Assembly (NCBI RefSeq): GCF_001183605.1
Contig: NZ_LFXJ01000005.1
Location: forward strand, 2,230,037-2,294,036
Origin: Lysinibacillus xylanilyticus
GTDB taxonomy: Bacteria; Bacillota; Bacilli; Bacillales_A; Planococcaceae
Reading direction: 5' to 3'
DNA: 64,000 nt
The notes under the pieces were generated by a model, which was not told the origin of the DNA, made no database searches, and was given only the letters and a program-made list of their open reading frames with translations. A program made the translations under genes and the position numbers. Below are positions 17,619 to 26,605 of this stretch, one piece after another; the stretch's first letter is position 1; every line of letters starts with the position of its first letter.

Positions 17619-18932
17619 TTATTTCTTCTGATATTCTTTTTTCTGCTCCTCTTTTATCGGCACTTCTTTTAATGGCTCCTCTTTATTCTCTTCAGCTTTC
17701 TCCGCTACCTTATAAATACGTTCAAGCATTGGCGGATGTGTATAGCGGAACCACTTTACGAGTAACTGTGGATTTACCTCACTCAAACCAGATATCGTTA
17801 GCTTCTGGAATGCAGTAATAGCGGACTCTCGATCTCCCGTTAGTGAAATCGCATATTGATCAGCTCTATTTTCCTGATACCTCGAAACATAATTCGACAG
17901 AGGGCTCGATGCAAATAATAAAACAGATGTTAGGAGTAAGAACAATGGATAAGAGCCTATATCACCGATTTTTTTAATTTTTAATTCCTTTCCGTAACGT
18001 CCAATGAACCATCTCAAACATTTCGCCGTCAGCCATAAGCCTATCAATGTCAACAGAAGATACCCAGCAATGCCAAAATAAATATGCTTCTCAACATAGT
18101 GTCCCATTTCATGTGCCATGATAAATAATATTTCATTATCTGTTAAACGATTTAAGGTTGTATCCCATAGTACAATTCTCGAATTGCTGCCAATACCCGT
18201 TACATAGGCATTTAAGGCATTTGTTTTTTCTGCCATATTGACTTCATATACGTGCTCTGCTGGTATATTCGCCTGTGAAGCAATTGACAAAATTTTCGCC
18301 TCTAGCTCTTTATTTTTTAGCGGATAAAAATCATTATATAAAGGATCAATGACTACAGGTTGAATAAACATAACAAATATTGTAAATGGAATCGTTAGAA
18401 ACCATGCATATAGCCACCATCTTTTGGCACTTTTTTTGATGAGCCAATAAAGGACAGTCACGATAATAAAACTCATGCCAAAGTTGACCCAAAAATCAAT
18501 AATGCCATCTCGCATCCATGATGAAAACCCTTGTGTACTAATTCCATAGGTTTTGCTTAAATTGTAACGATAATAATTGAGTGGAAATAGTACAACATAT
18601 AGTAAAAGTGATAATAAGAATAAGTAACTTGCATTTTGTAACAGTTTCCATTTTGTTTGTGATGTAGCTACTTTTTCGAAGTAACGTGATACGCCCATAA
18701 TTAATATCATGAAATAGATTAACCATTCCAAAGGTGTAGCAACAAAGAATAGGAAGTTCCGTATTTTAGAATATTCACCACTTAAGTATAGTTCTTTTTC
18801 AGACATAAACATCACTGGATCTGCAGCCGTCCCCTGCATCGCTCGTGGTATTGTACCACCACCGCTGTGGAAGATATACCAATACATACACAGCACATAA
18901 ACACCGAATATAAGTAGCGCGACAATTCCCAT
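17619..18932 (-). CDS. M48 family membrane metalloprotease (CAAX-protease-like)
   Basis: A 437-residue protein with about seven hydrophobic segments and a zinc-protease core. The HEMGH motif lies near residue 275 in IMAHEMGHYVEKH, followed by a membrane helix and a second zinc-ligand region (YQENRADQYAISLTGD). It resembles Ste24/HtpX-type proteases that cleave membrane or lipidated proteins. The start is uncertain: a strong GGGAGG points to a position near 18944 where the in-frame codon is ATA, while ATG at 18932 lies 19 bases from that site and GTG at 18968 lies upstream of it. A charged Lys/Glu tail ends the protein. Confidence 0.85.
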   Translation of the reverse strand: MGIVALLIFGVYVLCMYWYIFHSGGGTIPRAMQGTAADPVMFMSEKELYLSGEYSKIRNFLFFVATPLEWLIYFMILIMGVSRYFEKVATSQTKWKLLQNASYLFLLSLLLYVVLFPLNYYRYNLSKTYGISTQGFSSWMRDGIIDFWVNFGMSFIIVTVLYWLIKKSAKRWWLYAWFLTIPFTIFVMFIQPVVIDPLYNDFYPLKNKELEAKILSIASQANIPAEHVYEVNMAEKTNALNAYVTGIGSNSRIVLWDTTLNRLTDNEILFIMAHEMGHYVEKHIYFGIAGYLLLTLIGLWLTAKCLRWFIGRYGKELKIKKIGDIGSYPLFLLLTSVLLFASSPLSNYVSRYQENRADQYAISLTGDRESAITAFQKLTISGLSEVNPQLLVKWFRYTHPPMLERIYKVAEKAEENKEEPLKEVPIKEEQKKEYQKK

Positions 18933-19147
18933 TTTTTTCGCTATGTCATTTCCTCCCTTGTTCAACACTAAGTTCGTCCTATAGTAAGTGTAAGCTAAAA
19001 TGTAAAAGTTAGAACAATTTTTTCTTTGTTTTATTTACCTTCTATTCTACTTCACACCAAAAAGAAAAATTCGCTCTACTTCTTTAAACGAGTGACAAGC
19101 ACCATAGCTTGCTCACCATTTCCAGAAGTGTCGCGAATTAATTTATA

Positions 19148-19945
19148 TTACTTATCCATTACAAATGCCGTTTTGCCACGTTGATCATCACTTAAATAAC
19201 CTGCCGTTTCTAATCGATCATGCCATTCTTTTTCTATAACAGCGGCCTTTAATGCATCTTCCTCTTTTGTTGATAGCTCTACCATAATCTCTCCTTGATA
19301 TTGCCAAATCTCAATATCTGCCTCATAGCCCGCAAAGCTTCCTATATATGTCGTTGCCTTTGCAGGACCATAAACTACCGCTTGAGATAATGTATTTTTA
19401 TACCATGCTTCAGAATCCCAATTTAAAATTTTCTTCGGAACATTTTCTAAAATTAATTTTTTGGCCGCATTCGTATCCACATCATCATAGGAAACTTTAG
19501 ATGTAGTCTTTAATGATTCTTTACGACTTATGGTAAATGTACGATTGTCACCCTTTATATCCATTTCAAATTTATAGTTAGACTCTGCGCCAGTGAAGCC
19601 ATGACTTTCTGTAATAGCGATTGCTTCATCTAGAGGTGTATTTAAAAATCTCTTTTTATAGGTAATATCCATTTTATTGCTCCCTTCATAGACACGCAAA
19701 CGATGGATATAATCCTCTTTTAAGAAATCTTTATTTGGAGTATCAAAGAAATATACCTTTACCTCATCTTTTTTTGTAGCTTGGAAAACTTTTAAAATAT
19801 CCGATTCACTGAAAAGCTCAGATTTAATATTGAATTTAATTTCATTCCCTGGCTCGATTGCTGCTTTCGCTTGTGTGGAACTAAAGCCAATAATGCTAAC
19901 AAGTACAATGCCAATTAAACAAAAATTTACTAAACATTTCTTCAT
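19148..19945 (-). CDS. Secreted CYTH-like protein
   Basis: A 265-residue exported protein with a signal peptide (MKKCLVNFCLIGIVLVSIIGF, likely cleaved after AKA near residue 28). The mature start EIKFNIKSEL followed by VYFFDTPNKDFLKEDYIHRLRVYEG and ITYKKRF resembles the strand pattern of the CYTH/triphosphate-tunnel fold (an acidic-x-Lys strand, YFDTP, LRVR, tyK). I infer this from pattern only. CYTH proteins are usually cytoplasmic, so an exported one is unusual. It is the last gene of the five-gene ABC operon and overlaps the MBL gene by four bases. Confidence 0.65.
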   Translation of the reverse strand: MKKCLVNFCLIGIVLVSIIGFSSTQAKAAIEPGNEIKFNIKSELFSESDILKVFQATKKDEVKVYFFDTPNKDFLKEDYIHRLRVYEGSNKMDITYKKRFLNTPLDEAIAITESHGFTGAESNYKFEMDIKGDNRTFTISRKESLKTTSKVSYDDVDTNAAKKLILENVPKKILNWDSEAWYKNTLSQAVVYGPAKATTYIGSFAGYEADIEIWQYQGEIMVELSTKEEDALKAAVIEKEWHDRLETAGYLSDDQRGKTAFVMDK

Positions 19946-21030
19946 ATGATCTCCTCCTTTAGTAATTGCAAGAAAGTTGTTTCGCTATTCGTTAATGAAC
20001 TGTGAAAATAGATTGTTTTATGTGCATGTATTTTCTGAGATAGTGCGATAATATCATGATAATCTGGATGCGTTTTGTAAAAAAAATCCTTGTATTGATT
20101 TTTGGAGAATCGCATTTTATATTCGCCTTTATTCCAATATCCTGTAAAGATGACTATAGCTGTAGATTTATTATTAAGTAGCTCCACTAATTTCGCTTCA
20201 TCACGCTCAGGCATAAAATAAATGACGTTTTCACTTTCTGTTTCCTTTGGCAAACATTCTAGTTTAAACTGTTGCAACAATGTTTTGGTAGCCAATAAAT
20301 TTTCAGGTGCTTTATCATAATTATCAAATAAAGACAACAAATCATGATCTACACGTACCGCCCTTGTCGTATGCTGAAAGAGATAGGTAGCAATATCTGC
20401 TGTTTTTCCTGAAAAAGAAGATGGGAAAATAATTGGGCAGCCCGGATTTGCATGAATATATTCTGTCATTTGCTGTAATACTTCTAAATTATTGATGCGC
20501 TTCTCAACATGACCGCTATCAATAATGGCTACATCATATACAGTCCCGTCCTCTATCGGCAGCTCTGCTTTCAACAAAAAGGAATCCACCACATAATCGC
20601 CAGAGTAAAATATCACCTCCTCAAAAAAACGAATTTTATACCAAACGCTCCCTATTAGATGTCCACTGTAGCCCCATTGAAATGCTAGACAGTTACTAAC
20701 AACTAACCACTTTCCAATAGATTCTGGTTTAAAGGTTCTTGTATGTTTGCATGGCTGTTTTAATTGCTGCGCAGTCATTTTACTCATAATTATCGGCCCT
20801 GTGTATCCCAATGTCTCAAGTAAAGGAAGAGCACCTACATGATCTGTATGTGAATGGGAAATAAACACTGCATCAACCTTCGCTACATGAGCTCGTGTTA
20901 AATTCGGAGGAGTCTTCTGTCGATTGTTCATCACTCCGCAATCGAGTAAAATAGCATGTCCATTATTTTCAATGAAAAAGCAGTTACGGCCATACTCACC
21001 GACCCCACCTAAAATCTCTACATTAAGCAT
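19942..21030 (-). CDS. MBL-fold hydrolase, beta-CASP-like
   Basis: A 362-residue cytoplasmic metallo-beta-lactamase-fold protein. Motif HSHTDHVGALPLL (near residue 57) supplies the metal-binding His/Asp set. GYSGHLIGSVWY gives the third-motif His, and YSGDYVVDS gives the bridging Asp. The arrangement HxHxDHxGALP plus GHxxGS plus a later FPSSFSGKT segment resembles beta-CASP nucleases of the RNase J/CPSF73 type. It is shorter than those. The second ATG (21030) is preferred because GGAGG lies eight bases before it. It overlaps the permease stop by eight bases and its own stop overlaps the next gene, so it belongs to the operon. Confidence 0.8.
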   Translation of the reverse strand: MLNVEILGGVGEYGRNCFFIENNGHAILLDCGVMNNRQKTPPNLTRAHVAKVDAVFISHSHTDHVGALPLLETLGYTGPIIMSKMTAQQLKQPCKHTRTFKPESIGKWLVVSNCLAFQWGYSGHLIGSVWYKIRFFEEVIFYSGDYVVDSFLLKAELPIEDGTVYDVAIIDSGHVEKRINNLEVLQQMTEYIHANPGCPIIFPSSFSGKTADIATYLFQHTTRAVRVDHDLLSLFDNYDKAPENLLATKTLLQQFKLECLPKETESENVIYFMPERDEAKLVELLNNKSTAIVIFTGYWNKGEYKMRFSKNQYKDFFYKTHPDYHDIIALSQKIHAHKTIYFHSSLTNSETTFLQLLKEEII

Positions 21031-22684
21031 CCGCATGCCCTCCCTTTTTTTGTAACCAGGCAAACAGCAACATGAAAATAACGGTCATGATGACTGTTAT
21101 TACTGCTAAAGCCATTCCTTCCCCGACATTTCCTTGCTCAAATTGACTGTAAATAAATGTTGCTCCAGTCTCTACTGAAGGGGGTAAAATAAGTAATCCA
21201 GCGACAAGCTCACGCATTGAGATAATAAACGTCATCGTCATCCCAGCAAGGATTCCCTGCATTAATAATGGAATGATGATCTGTCGATAAACAGCCCAAC
21301 TACTTCTCCCAAAAATAGCTGCTGATTGGAATATCGAAGAATCTAATTGTGATAAAGAGGACTTTATATATTGCACAGAATACGGTAAAAAAAGTACACA
21401 ATACGTGACCACAACCATTGCTTTCGTATTATAAATGGTCGCCGGTAGCCACGGTGCATTCCAAAACATAATTAACCCAACTACAAAAACAATTCCAGGA
21501 ATAATATTAGGCATTAAACTAAAGAAATCTAATACTTGCTGCTTTTTCGTTTCTCCTTTTTTAATGTATAAGGCAATGAACAAACCAATAATCGCTGTAA
21601 CGACAGCTGTGATTATGGAGAAAACAACACTATTTAAAAATGCTGACAATCCAGCACTTCCACTTGTAAACACTGCCTGGTAGGATGCAAAGCTAAAATT
21701 GCCTGCTTGTAAACCATCTCCCCTTACTTTTTGCAAAGATGTCATGATAATCGAGAAGTAAGGAATACCGATTGATAGCAAAATGATGATCCCCACAAAA
21801 AGCCATGAACCGAGCTTGATATACCACTTATCTTTAATCCCACGAATAGCTGATGTTTTTCCAGAAAGTACGCTATATGTATATTTGCGTCCAATAAGAT
21901 TTTGAAAATACCAGATAACGAGACAAGCCGACAATAAAAATAATGACAGCGATGTCGCCATACTAATATCTACAGGCCATCTCGATAGGTAAGAATGAAT
22001 TTCAGTCGTAAATACTTGAAAACCAATTCGACTACCAAATGTTGCAGGTGTTCCAAATTCCGCTAACGTTTTGATGAAAATTAGCAAACTCCCTAGAACG
22101 TAGCTAGAAAACAATAAAGGCAATACTACTTTCGTCCAATTTCTCAAAGGATTTCTTCCGAAAATTAGTGCAGCATCAAGAAAGGAGCCATTGATTCTTA
22201 ATAGCGTATTTTTTAGCATTAAATATAAAAAAGGAAAAAGATGCAGGCTCATAATCATAACCATTCCAGATAAGGAGAAGAACGCTTCAGTCATCCAATC
22301 TGCACTTGGAAATAGCTGTTGGAGAAATCCATTGTTTTGCATAAACAATATCCATCCCATTGAGCCAATATATGGTGGTGTCATAAATGGAATCGTTAGA
22401 ACAATATCTAGCCAATTATATTTATACAAGCTTGTTTTCGTTCTTATTAAGGCCATGGTAAATGCTATAATTGTTGTCCCTATAATAACTAAAACTCCTA
22501 ATAATATAGAGTTTCCAAGAGTTTGCCATACTCTCTCGTTGGCAAACATTCTATTAATCTGTGAAACATCTAATTGCCCATCTCTCATAAATGTATAAAA
22601 CACAATGGCAATTAACGGTGCAATAGCAAACGTAACGACAAGTGTCAGTAATAATCCAAAAGTTCGTCTGCCTTCCATAATCAT
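21023..22684 (-). CDS. ABC transporter permease, two fused domains
   Basis: A 553-residue permease with two homologous halves of about six membrane helices each, joined near residue 275 (KDKWYIKLGSWLF). Each half has a coupling loop: FLDAALIFGRNPLRNWTKVVLPLL and IFQSAAIFGRSSWAVYRQIIIPLL. Fused permeases of this design are typical of ferric-iron (FbpB) and some 2-aminoethylphosphonate importers. It works with the binding lipoprotein upstream and the ATPase that opens the operon. Its own ribosome site is modest (AAGGA about 11 bases away). Confidence 0.88.
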   Translation of the reverse strand: MIMEGRRTFGLLLTLVVTFAIAPLIAIVFYTFMRDGQLDVSQINRMFANERVWQTLGNSILLGVLVIIGTTIIAFTMALIRTKTSLYKYNWLDIVLTIPFMTPPYIGSMGWILFMQNNGFLQQLFPSADWMTEAFFSLSGMVMIMSLHLFPFLYLMLKNTLLRINGSFLDAALIFGRNPLRNWTKVVLPLLFSSYVLGSLLIFIKTLAEFGTPATFGSRIGFQVFTTEIHSYLSRWPVDISMATSLSLFLLSACLVIWYFQNLIGRKYTYSVLSGKTSAIRGIKDKWYIKLGSWLFVGIIILLSIGIPYFSIIMTSLQKVRGDGLQAGNFSFASYQAVFTSGSAGLSAFLNSVVFSIITAVVTAIIGLFIALYIKKGETKKQQVLDFFSLMPNIIPGIVFVVGLIMFWNAPWLPATIYNTKAMVVVTYCVLFLPYSVQYIKSSLSQLDSSIFQSAAIFGRSSWAVYRQIIIPLLMQGILAGMTMTFIISMRELVAGLLILPPSVETGATFIYSQFEQGNVGEGMALAVITVIMTVIFMLLFAWLQKKGGHADA

Positions 22685-22744
22685 TAATGATTCAATCCTT
22701 CCCTAGAAAAACTTAAAGGAGGCTAAAAAACCTCCCACATCTAC

Positions 22745-23770
22745 TTAACGAAAAATTCCATTGAATTTAGTTAATACTTCAAGCTGCTTCGCTTCTGCAC
22801 CTTTCCAATTCACGTTTAACTGTGGAATTTCATCTAAGGCTGCACGGTCCTTAACAGGTATATCTTTGTTCCCTGGTAGTAAGTAGGCATTTGCCACAAG
22901 CTTTTGCCCTTCATCTGACAGTAAAAAGTCAACGTACGCTTTTGCACTATCTACGTTTTTTGCATCCTTCAAAATACCAACAGCTCGTGGACTGACAACT
23001 GTTCCGCTTTTTGGATAAACAATTTCTACTGGCTCACCATCAGCTTTTGCTTTATAGGCCATGTAATCTACCCCTGAAATTGTGGCATTTTTGTCACCTG
23101 TTATAACAGCATCTAAAGCTTCCTTATTGGCGCCATTTACCTGTAGACCGTTTTCCTTCCACTTCTCCATCGTAGCCCAAGCCATTTTTTCAGCTTCTGT
23201 ATATCCGTATAGGAAATCTACAGCAGAACCTGACAAGCTAGGGTCTGGAATATTAATTTTATTTTGCCATTCAGCTTTTGCTAAATCTGTCCATTCTGCC
23301 GGAGCTTGTTGTGTATTTTTTGTATTATAAGCAATTCCTAAAGCTGAGGCACTGTAACCATAGTAATAACCTTTTGCATCAGACCAATCGCTATTGATTT
23401 TCTTTGCATTTGCAGCTTCTTTATAGCTTTGAAGCTGATCTGTTTCCTTTAAGCCATCCATTGAAGCGATAGAAGCTAGTACGACAACGTCTGCTACAGG
23501 GTTGTTTTTCTCAGCTTCTAAACGCGATAATATTTTGCCTGTTGTCCCTTGGAACATCTCTACTTTTATTCCTGTTTTCTCTTCAAAAGCTTGTTGAATA
23601 TTCGCCGCTAAACCATCTGGACCAGCAGAATATACCGTTAAAGTTTGTTCTTCTTTCGGCTTTGCACTTGATTCTTTATCACTCTCTACTGTTTTATTTC
23701 CACAGCCCGCTAATGCAAATGTTAAAAGAATTCCAGCTGTAGCAAATAGTCCTAAACTTCGTTTTTTCAA
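22745..23770 (-). CDS. ABC transporter substrate-binding lipoprotein
   Basis: A 341-residue lipoprotein with lipobox LAGC (Cys near residue 23). The mature part, TLTVYSAGPDGLAANIQQAFEEKTGIKVEMF followed by TTGKILSRLEAEKNNPVADVV, is the signature of the ferric-iron/phosphonate binding-protein family. YYYGYSASALGIAYN in the middle carries tyrosines that in FbpA-type proteins bind iron. Ferric iron or an organophosphonate are the two realistic ligands and I cannot choose between them. The gene overlaps the ATPase stop by four bases. A small hairpin at 22715-22737 separates it from the permease gene. Confidence 0.88.
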   Translation of the reverse strand: MKKRSLGLFATAGILLTFALAGCGNKTVESDKESSAKPKEEQTLTVYSAGPDGLAANIQQAFEEKTGIKVEMFQGTTGKILSRLEAEKNNPVADVVVLASIASMDGLKETDQLQSYKEAANAKKINSDWSDAKGYYYGYSASALGIAYNTKNTQQAPAEWTDLAKAEWQNKINIPDPSLSGSAVDFLYGYTEAEKMAWATMEKWKENGLQVNGANKEALDAVITGDKNATISGVDYMAYKAKADGEPVEIVYPKSGTVVSPRAVGILKDAKNVDSAKAYVDFLLSDEGQKLVANAYLLPGNKDIPVKDRAALDEIPQLNVNWKGAEAKQLEVLTKFNGIFR

Positions 23771-24732
23771 TGTAAACCCTCCAATTGATATATTCGTTTT
23801 TCATCAATAAAAACTTCAAGCTGCTTTCCGTGCTCTATAGGCTCTGCCTCGTAAAAGCTCCAGTGCTTACCTTCTACCTGTGCTTGCACTAAATACCGAT
23901 CACCAACAAAGGTACTTTTTACAATCATCGCTTGTTTTGCAATTGTACCTGGGCGTGGTAATCTGGAAACTCCTTCTGGTCGCACAATATAATTACCTTT
24001 ATCAAACCAGTTCACCTTGCCTATAAAATCTGCTACATACGATGTTGCTGGAGCGTGATATATTTCTTCTGGGGTTCCTACTTGTGCAATTCTTCCTGCC
24101 TCCATCACGATAATTTGATCTGACATTGCCATAGCCTCTGTTTGATCATGTGTGACAAAAATTGCCTGACAATCTAGCTCATGAATAATATGCATGATTT
24201 CATCTTGCATTTTTTCTCTTAGTACTGCGTCGAGAGCCGATAAAGGTTCATCAAACAAAATAAGCTTTGGATTTGTCGCAAGTGCCCTCGCAAGCGCTAC
24301 TCTTTGCTGCTGTCCTCCAGATAACTCACCAGGCTTTCGTTTTTCAAATCCCTCCATTTTCACCAATCGCATAACGTGCTCTACTCGTGTCGGAATATCT
24401 GACTTTGGAACAATTCCCTTCAATCCAAAAGCAATGTTTTGGAAAATAGTCATATGTGGCCATAATGCAAAATCCTGAAAAACCATTGCCAAATTTCGCT
24501 TGTTTGGTTTTACATTTTTACGGAGTTTGGACGAATAAATAATTGTTTCATCAAAACGGATTTCTCCATTTGTCGGTTGTTCAAGACCTGCTAATATTTT
24601 TAATAATGTTGTCTTACCACAGCCTGATTGTCCTAAGATTGTAATGAATTTGCTATCCAACTCAATATTGATAGGCAATAGCGCTTGAGCCTGTTCATAT
24701 TTTTTCTCTATATTCGTTAATGAGATTTTCAT
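23767..24732 (-). CDS. ABC transporter ATPase (FbpC/PotA type)
   Basis: A 321-residue importer ATPase that opens the operon. Walker A is GQSGCGKTTLL (near residue 35), the Q-loop is FQDFALWPH, the signature is LSGGQQQRVALARAL, Walker B is LILFDEPLSALD and the switch His is in VTHDQTEAM. After residue 235 a C-terminal TOBE-like domain follows (VRPEGVSRLPR to KQLEVFIDEKRI). The ALWPHMTI motif is characteristic of iron and polyamine types. A LysR gene diverges 137 bases away and is the likely regulator. Confidence 0.9.
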   Translation of the reverse strand: MKISLTNIEKKYEQAQALLPINIELDSKFITILGQSGCGKTTLLKILAGLEQPTNGEIRFDETIIYSSKLRKNVKPNKRNLAMVFQDFALWPHMTIFQNIAFGLKGIVPKSDIPTRVEHVMRLVKMEGFEKRKPGELSGGQQQRVALARALATNPKLILFDEPLSALDAVLREKMQDEIMHIIHELDCQAIFVTHDQTEAMAMSDQIIVMEAGRIAQVGTPEEIYHAPATSYVADFIGKVNWFDKGNYIVRPEGVSRLPRPGTIAKQAMIVKSTFVGDRYLVQAQVEGKHWSFYEAEPIEHGKQLEVFIDEKRIYQLEGLH

Positions 24733-24869
24733 AATATCCTCCTTGTTAATTACAACTATAAATTCCAGATATTTAGAAAATATTAATCTAATATTAATAA
24801 CTCGTTAAAAAAAATCTAATAAACTAAAGCAAATACAAGATTTTTTCTAATTTACTTTAGGAGGATAAA
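24733..24869. promoter_or_regulatory. Divergent promoter region, ABC operon and LysR gene
   Basis: A 137-base AT-rich region between two divergently transcribed genes. TATTAATCTAATATTAATA at 24781-24799 is an approximate dyad and could be a LysR-type T-N11-A site. That is inference from position and symmetry. Confidence 0.4.
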
Positions 24870-25781
24870 ATGAATAATGTGAAATTACAGGCATTTTGCC
24901 TACTTGTAGAATTTAAAAAATTAGCTCCTGTAGCCAAAGAGCTTGGTCTTACAGCACCAACAGTATCCTTTCATATTCGCTCAATTGAAGAGGAATATGG
25001 CATCCGTTTATTTCGGACAAATGCAGGTGGATACCGTTTAACAGAAGCGGGAGAAGGACTCTATCATTACGCTCGCCAAATTGTACAACTACAAAAAGAT
25101 ATGAACCGCTTTGTCGAAAATCTTTTAGCGGGCAATACCGGCTCCATTAGGCTGGGAGCAAGCGGGCTACCTGCACATATCTTTATGCCGGATATTATTC
25201 ATCTCGTTTCAACAGCTTACCCTGACATTCGAATATCTCTTGAAGTAAAAACAGCACCCGAAATTGAACAAAAGGTAGCTCTTCAAGAATTAGATTTCGG
25301 GCTAATTATGGAAACAAAACAAGAAAATTCGTCTCTTAATTACGAAACAATCGGCGAAGATTCACTTGTTTTAGCATTAAGCCCTACCCATGAACTTGCA
25401 ACAAAAAAGGACATCACAAAAGCAGATGTCCTAAAAAACAAAGTATTATTGCATACATCTTCAAGTTCAACAAATCATTTTATAGAAAAATGGATGGACC
25501 CATTTCACCCCTCCATTTATACGATCGAGTTAGATTCCGTTAGTACTATTAAGAAGATGCTTACTTTCGGAAAAACAATTGCCTTTTTGTCAGTTGCCCT
25601 AATCGAAGATGAGTTAAAATCAGGAATTTTAATCAAGAAGGACTTACACGATGTGACACTTAATAGAAAGATTCAACTTGTTTATCCTAAATCTCGCCTA
25701 GATAGCAGAATGGATACATTTGTAAAAAATTCAATTTACGATTTAGCAAAACAATTAAAAATATATCCTCATATGACATAA
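24870..25781 (+). CDS. LysR family transcriptional regulator
   Basis: A 303-residue LysR protein. The N-terminal winged helix (about residues 1-60: LQAFCLLVEFKKLAPVAKELGLTAPTVSFHIRSIEEEYGIRLF) is followed by a linker and an effector-binding domain with IRLGASGLPAHIFMPDII and FGLIMETK. The start follows GGAGG. It diverges from the ABC/MBL operon and is followed 65 bases downstream by PTS genes on the same strand, so it could control either unit. Divergence makes the ABC operon the more usual target. Confidence 0.9.
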   Translation: MNNVKLQAFCLLVEFKKLAPVAKELGLTAPTVSFHIRSIEEEYGIRLFRTNAGGYRLTEAGEGLYHYARQIVQLQKDMNRFVENLLAGNTGSIRLGASGLPAHIFMPDIIHLVSTAYPDIRISLEVKTAPEIEQKVALQELDFGLIMETKQENSSLNYETIGEDSLVLALSPTHELATKKDITKADVLKNKVLLHTSSSSTNHFIEKWMDPFHPSIYTIELDSVSTIKKMLTFGKTIAFLSVALIEDELKSGILIKKDLHDVTLNRKIQLVYPKSRLDSRMDTFVKNSIYDLAKQLKIYPHMT

Positions 25782-25845
25782 TTTCATAGCAAGCAATAAT
25801 AACATGAAATGGGATATGTTTATTCCTATGAAAGGAGGGTTGTAC

Positions 25846-26295
25846 TTGCTAACTGAGTTACTGACAAAAGATACTATACAACTCGCAAATTTTGTAAATA
25901 CTTGGCAGGAGGCTATTCATTTAGCTGCAAATCCACTATTAAAGCACAATAAAATCGAAGAACGCTATATTGAGTCAATGATTCAGTCCATTGAAAAACA
26001 CGGACCTTATGTAGTCATAACACCCAAAGTAGCGATTCCACATGCACGGCACACAGAAGGAGTTAACGAGTTATCCATGAGCCTATTAAGCTTACAAAAA
26101 CCTGTTTTGTTTGGACCAGAAAAGCCTGTTTTCTTAATTATTGTCTTAGCTGCGACTGACAACGCGTCTCATCTGCAGGCCTTGGTTGACTTAACAGAGA
26201 TTTTGCAAGAACCAAATCAAATAGACAGCATCATCGCCTGCCAGCATAAAGACGATATTATTAAAGAAATTCAACAAATTGTGGCAAAGGAGTAA
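25846..26295 (+). CDS. PTS EIIA component, ascorbate/mannitol type
   Basis: A 149-residue PTS EIIA of the mannitol/fructose/ascorbate superfamily. The phosphorylated His is in VAIPHARHTEGV near residue 65. It accepts phosphate from HPr and passes it to EIIB. The TTG at 25846 is the better start: GGAGGG lies seven bases before it, and the upstream ATG at 25804 would place that site inside the gene. It is the first gene of a IIA-IIB-IIC operon without catabolic enzymes nearby. Confidence 0.88.
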   Translation: MLTELLTKDTIQLANFVNTWQEAIHLAANPLLKHNKIEERYIESMIQSIEKHGPYVVITPKVAIPHARHTEGVNELSMSLLSLQKPVLFGPEKPVFLIIVLAATDNASHLQALVDLTEILQEPNQIDSIIACQHKDDIIKEIQQIVAKE

Positions 26296-26300
26296 TCTTG

Positions 26301-26564
26301 ATGAAGATTTTAGTAGTGTGCGGGAATGGCTTAGGCAGTAGCTTTATCATGGAATTGAATGTAAAAAAAGCGTTAACTGAACTTGGAAAAGTTGCTGAAG
26401 TAACTCATACAGATTTAGCATCTGCCAAGGCCGAGAAAGCGGATATTTATATTGGTGCTGAAGATATTGTCAATCAATTAGGTGAAGAAAGAGGTCATAT
26501 CGTTAGTATTGTTAATATGATGAGTATTTCAGAAATTAAATCAAAGCTTAAACCACTGCTATAA
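26301..26564 (+). CDS. PTS EIIB component, ascorbate (UlaB) type
   Basis: An 87-residue EIIB with the active-site cysteine loop VVCGNGLGSSF near residues 6-16, the UlaB/SgcB pattern. It carries phosphate to the incoming sugar at the EIIC transporter. The ATG at 26301 is preceded by AGGAG eight bases upstream; a TTG just before it is less likely. It begins six bases after the EIIA stop. Confidence 0.9.
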   Translation: MKILVVCGNGLGSSFIMELNVKKALTELGKVAEVTHTDLASAKAEKADIYIGAEDIVNQLGEERGHIVSIVNMMSISEIKSKLKPLL

Positions 26565-26605
26565 GGATGAACTTCATTAAAAATTGGATAGGATGAGGTG
26601 TTAAT

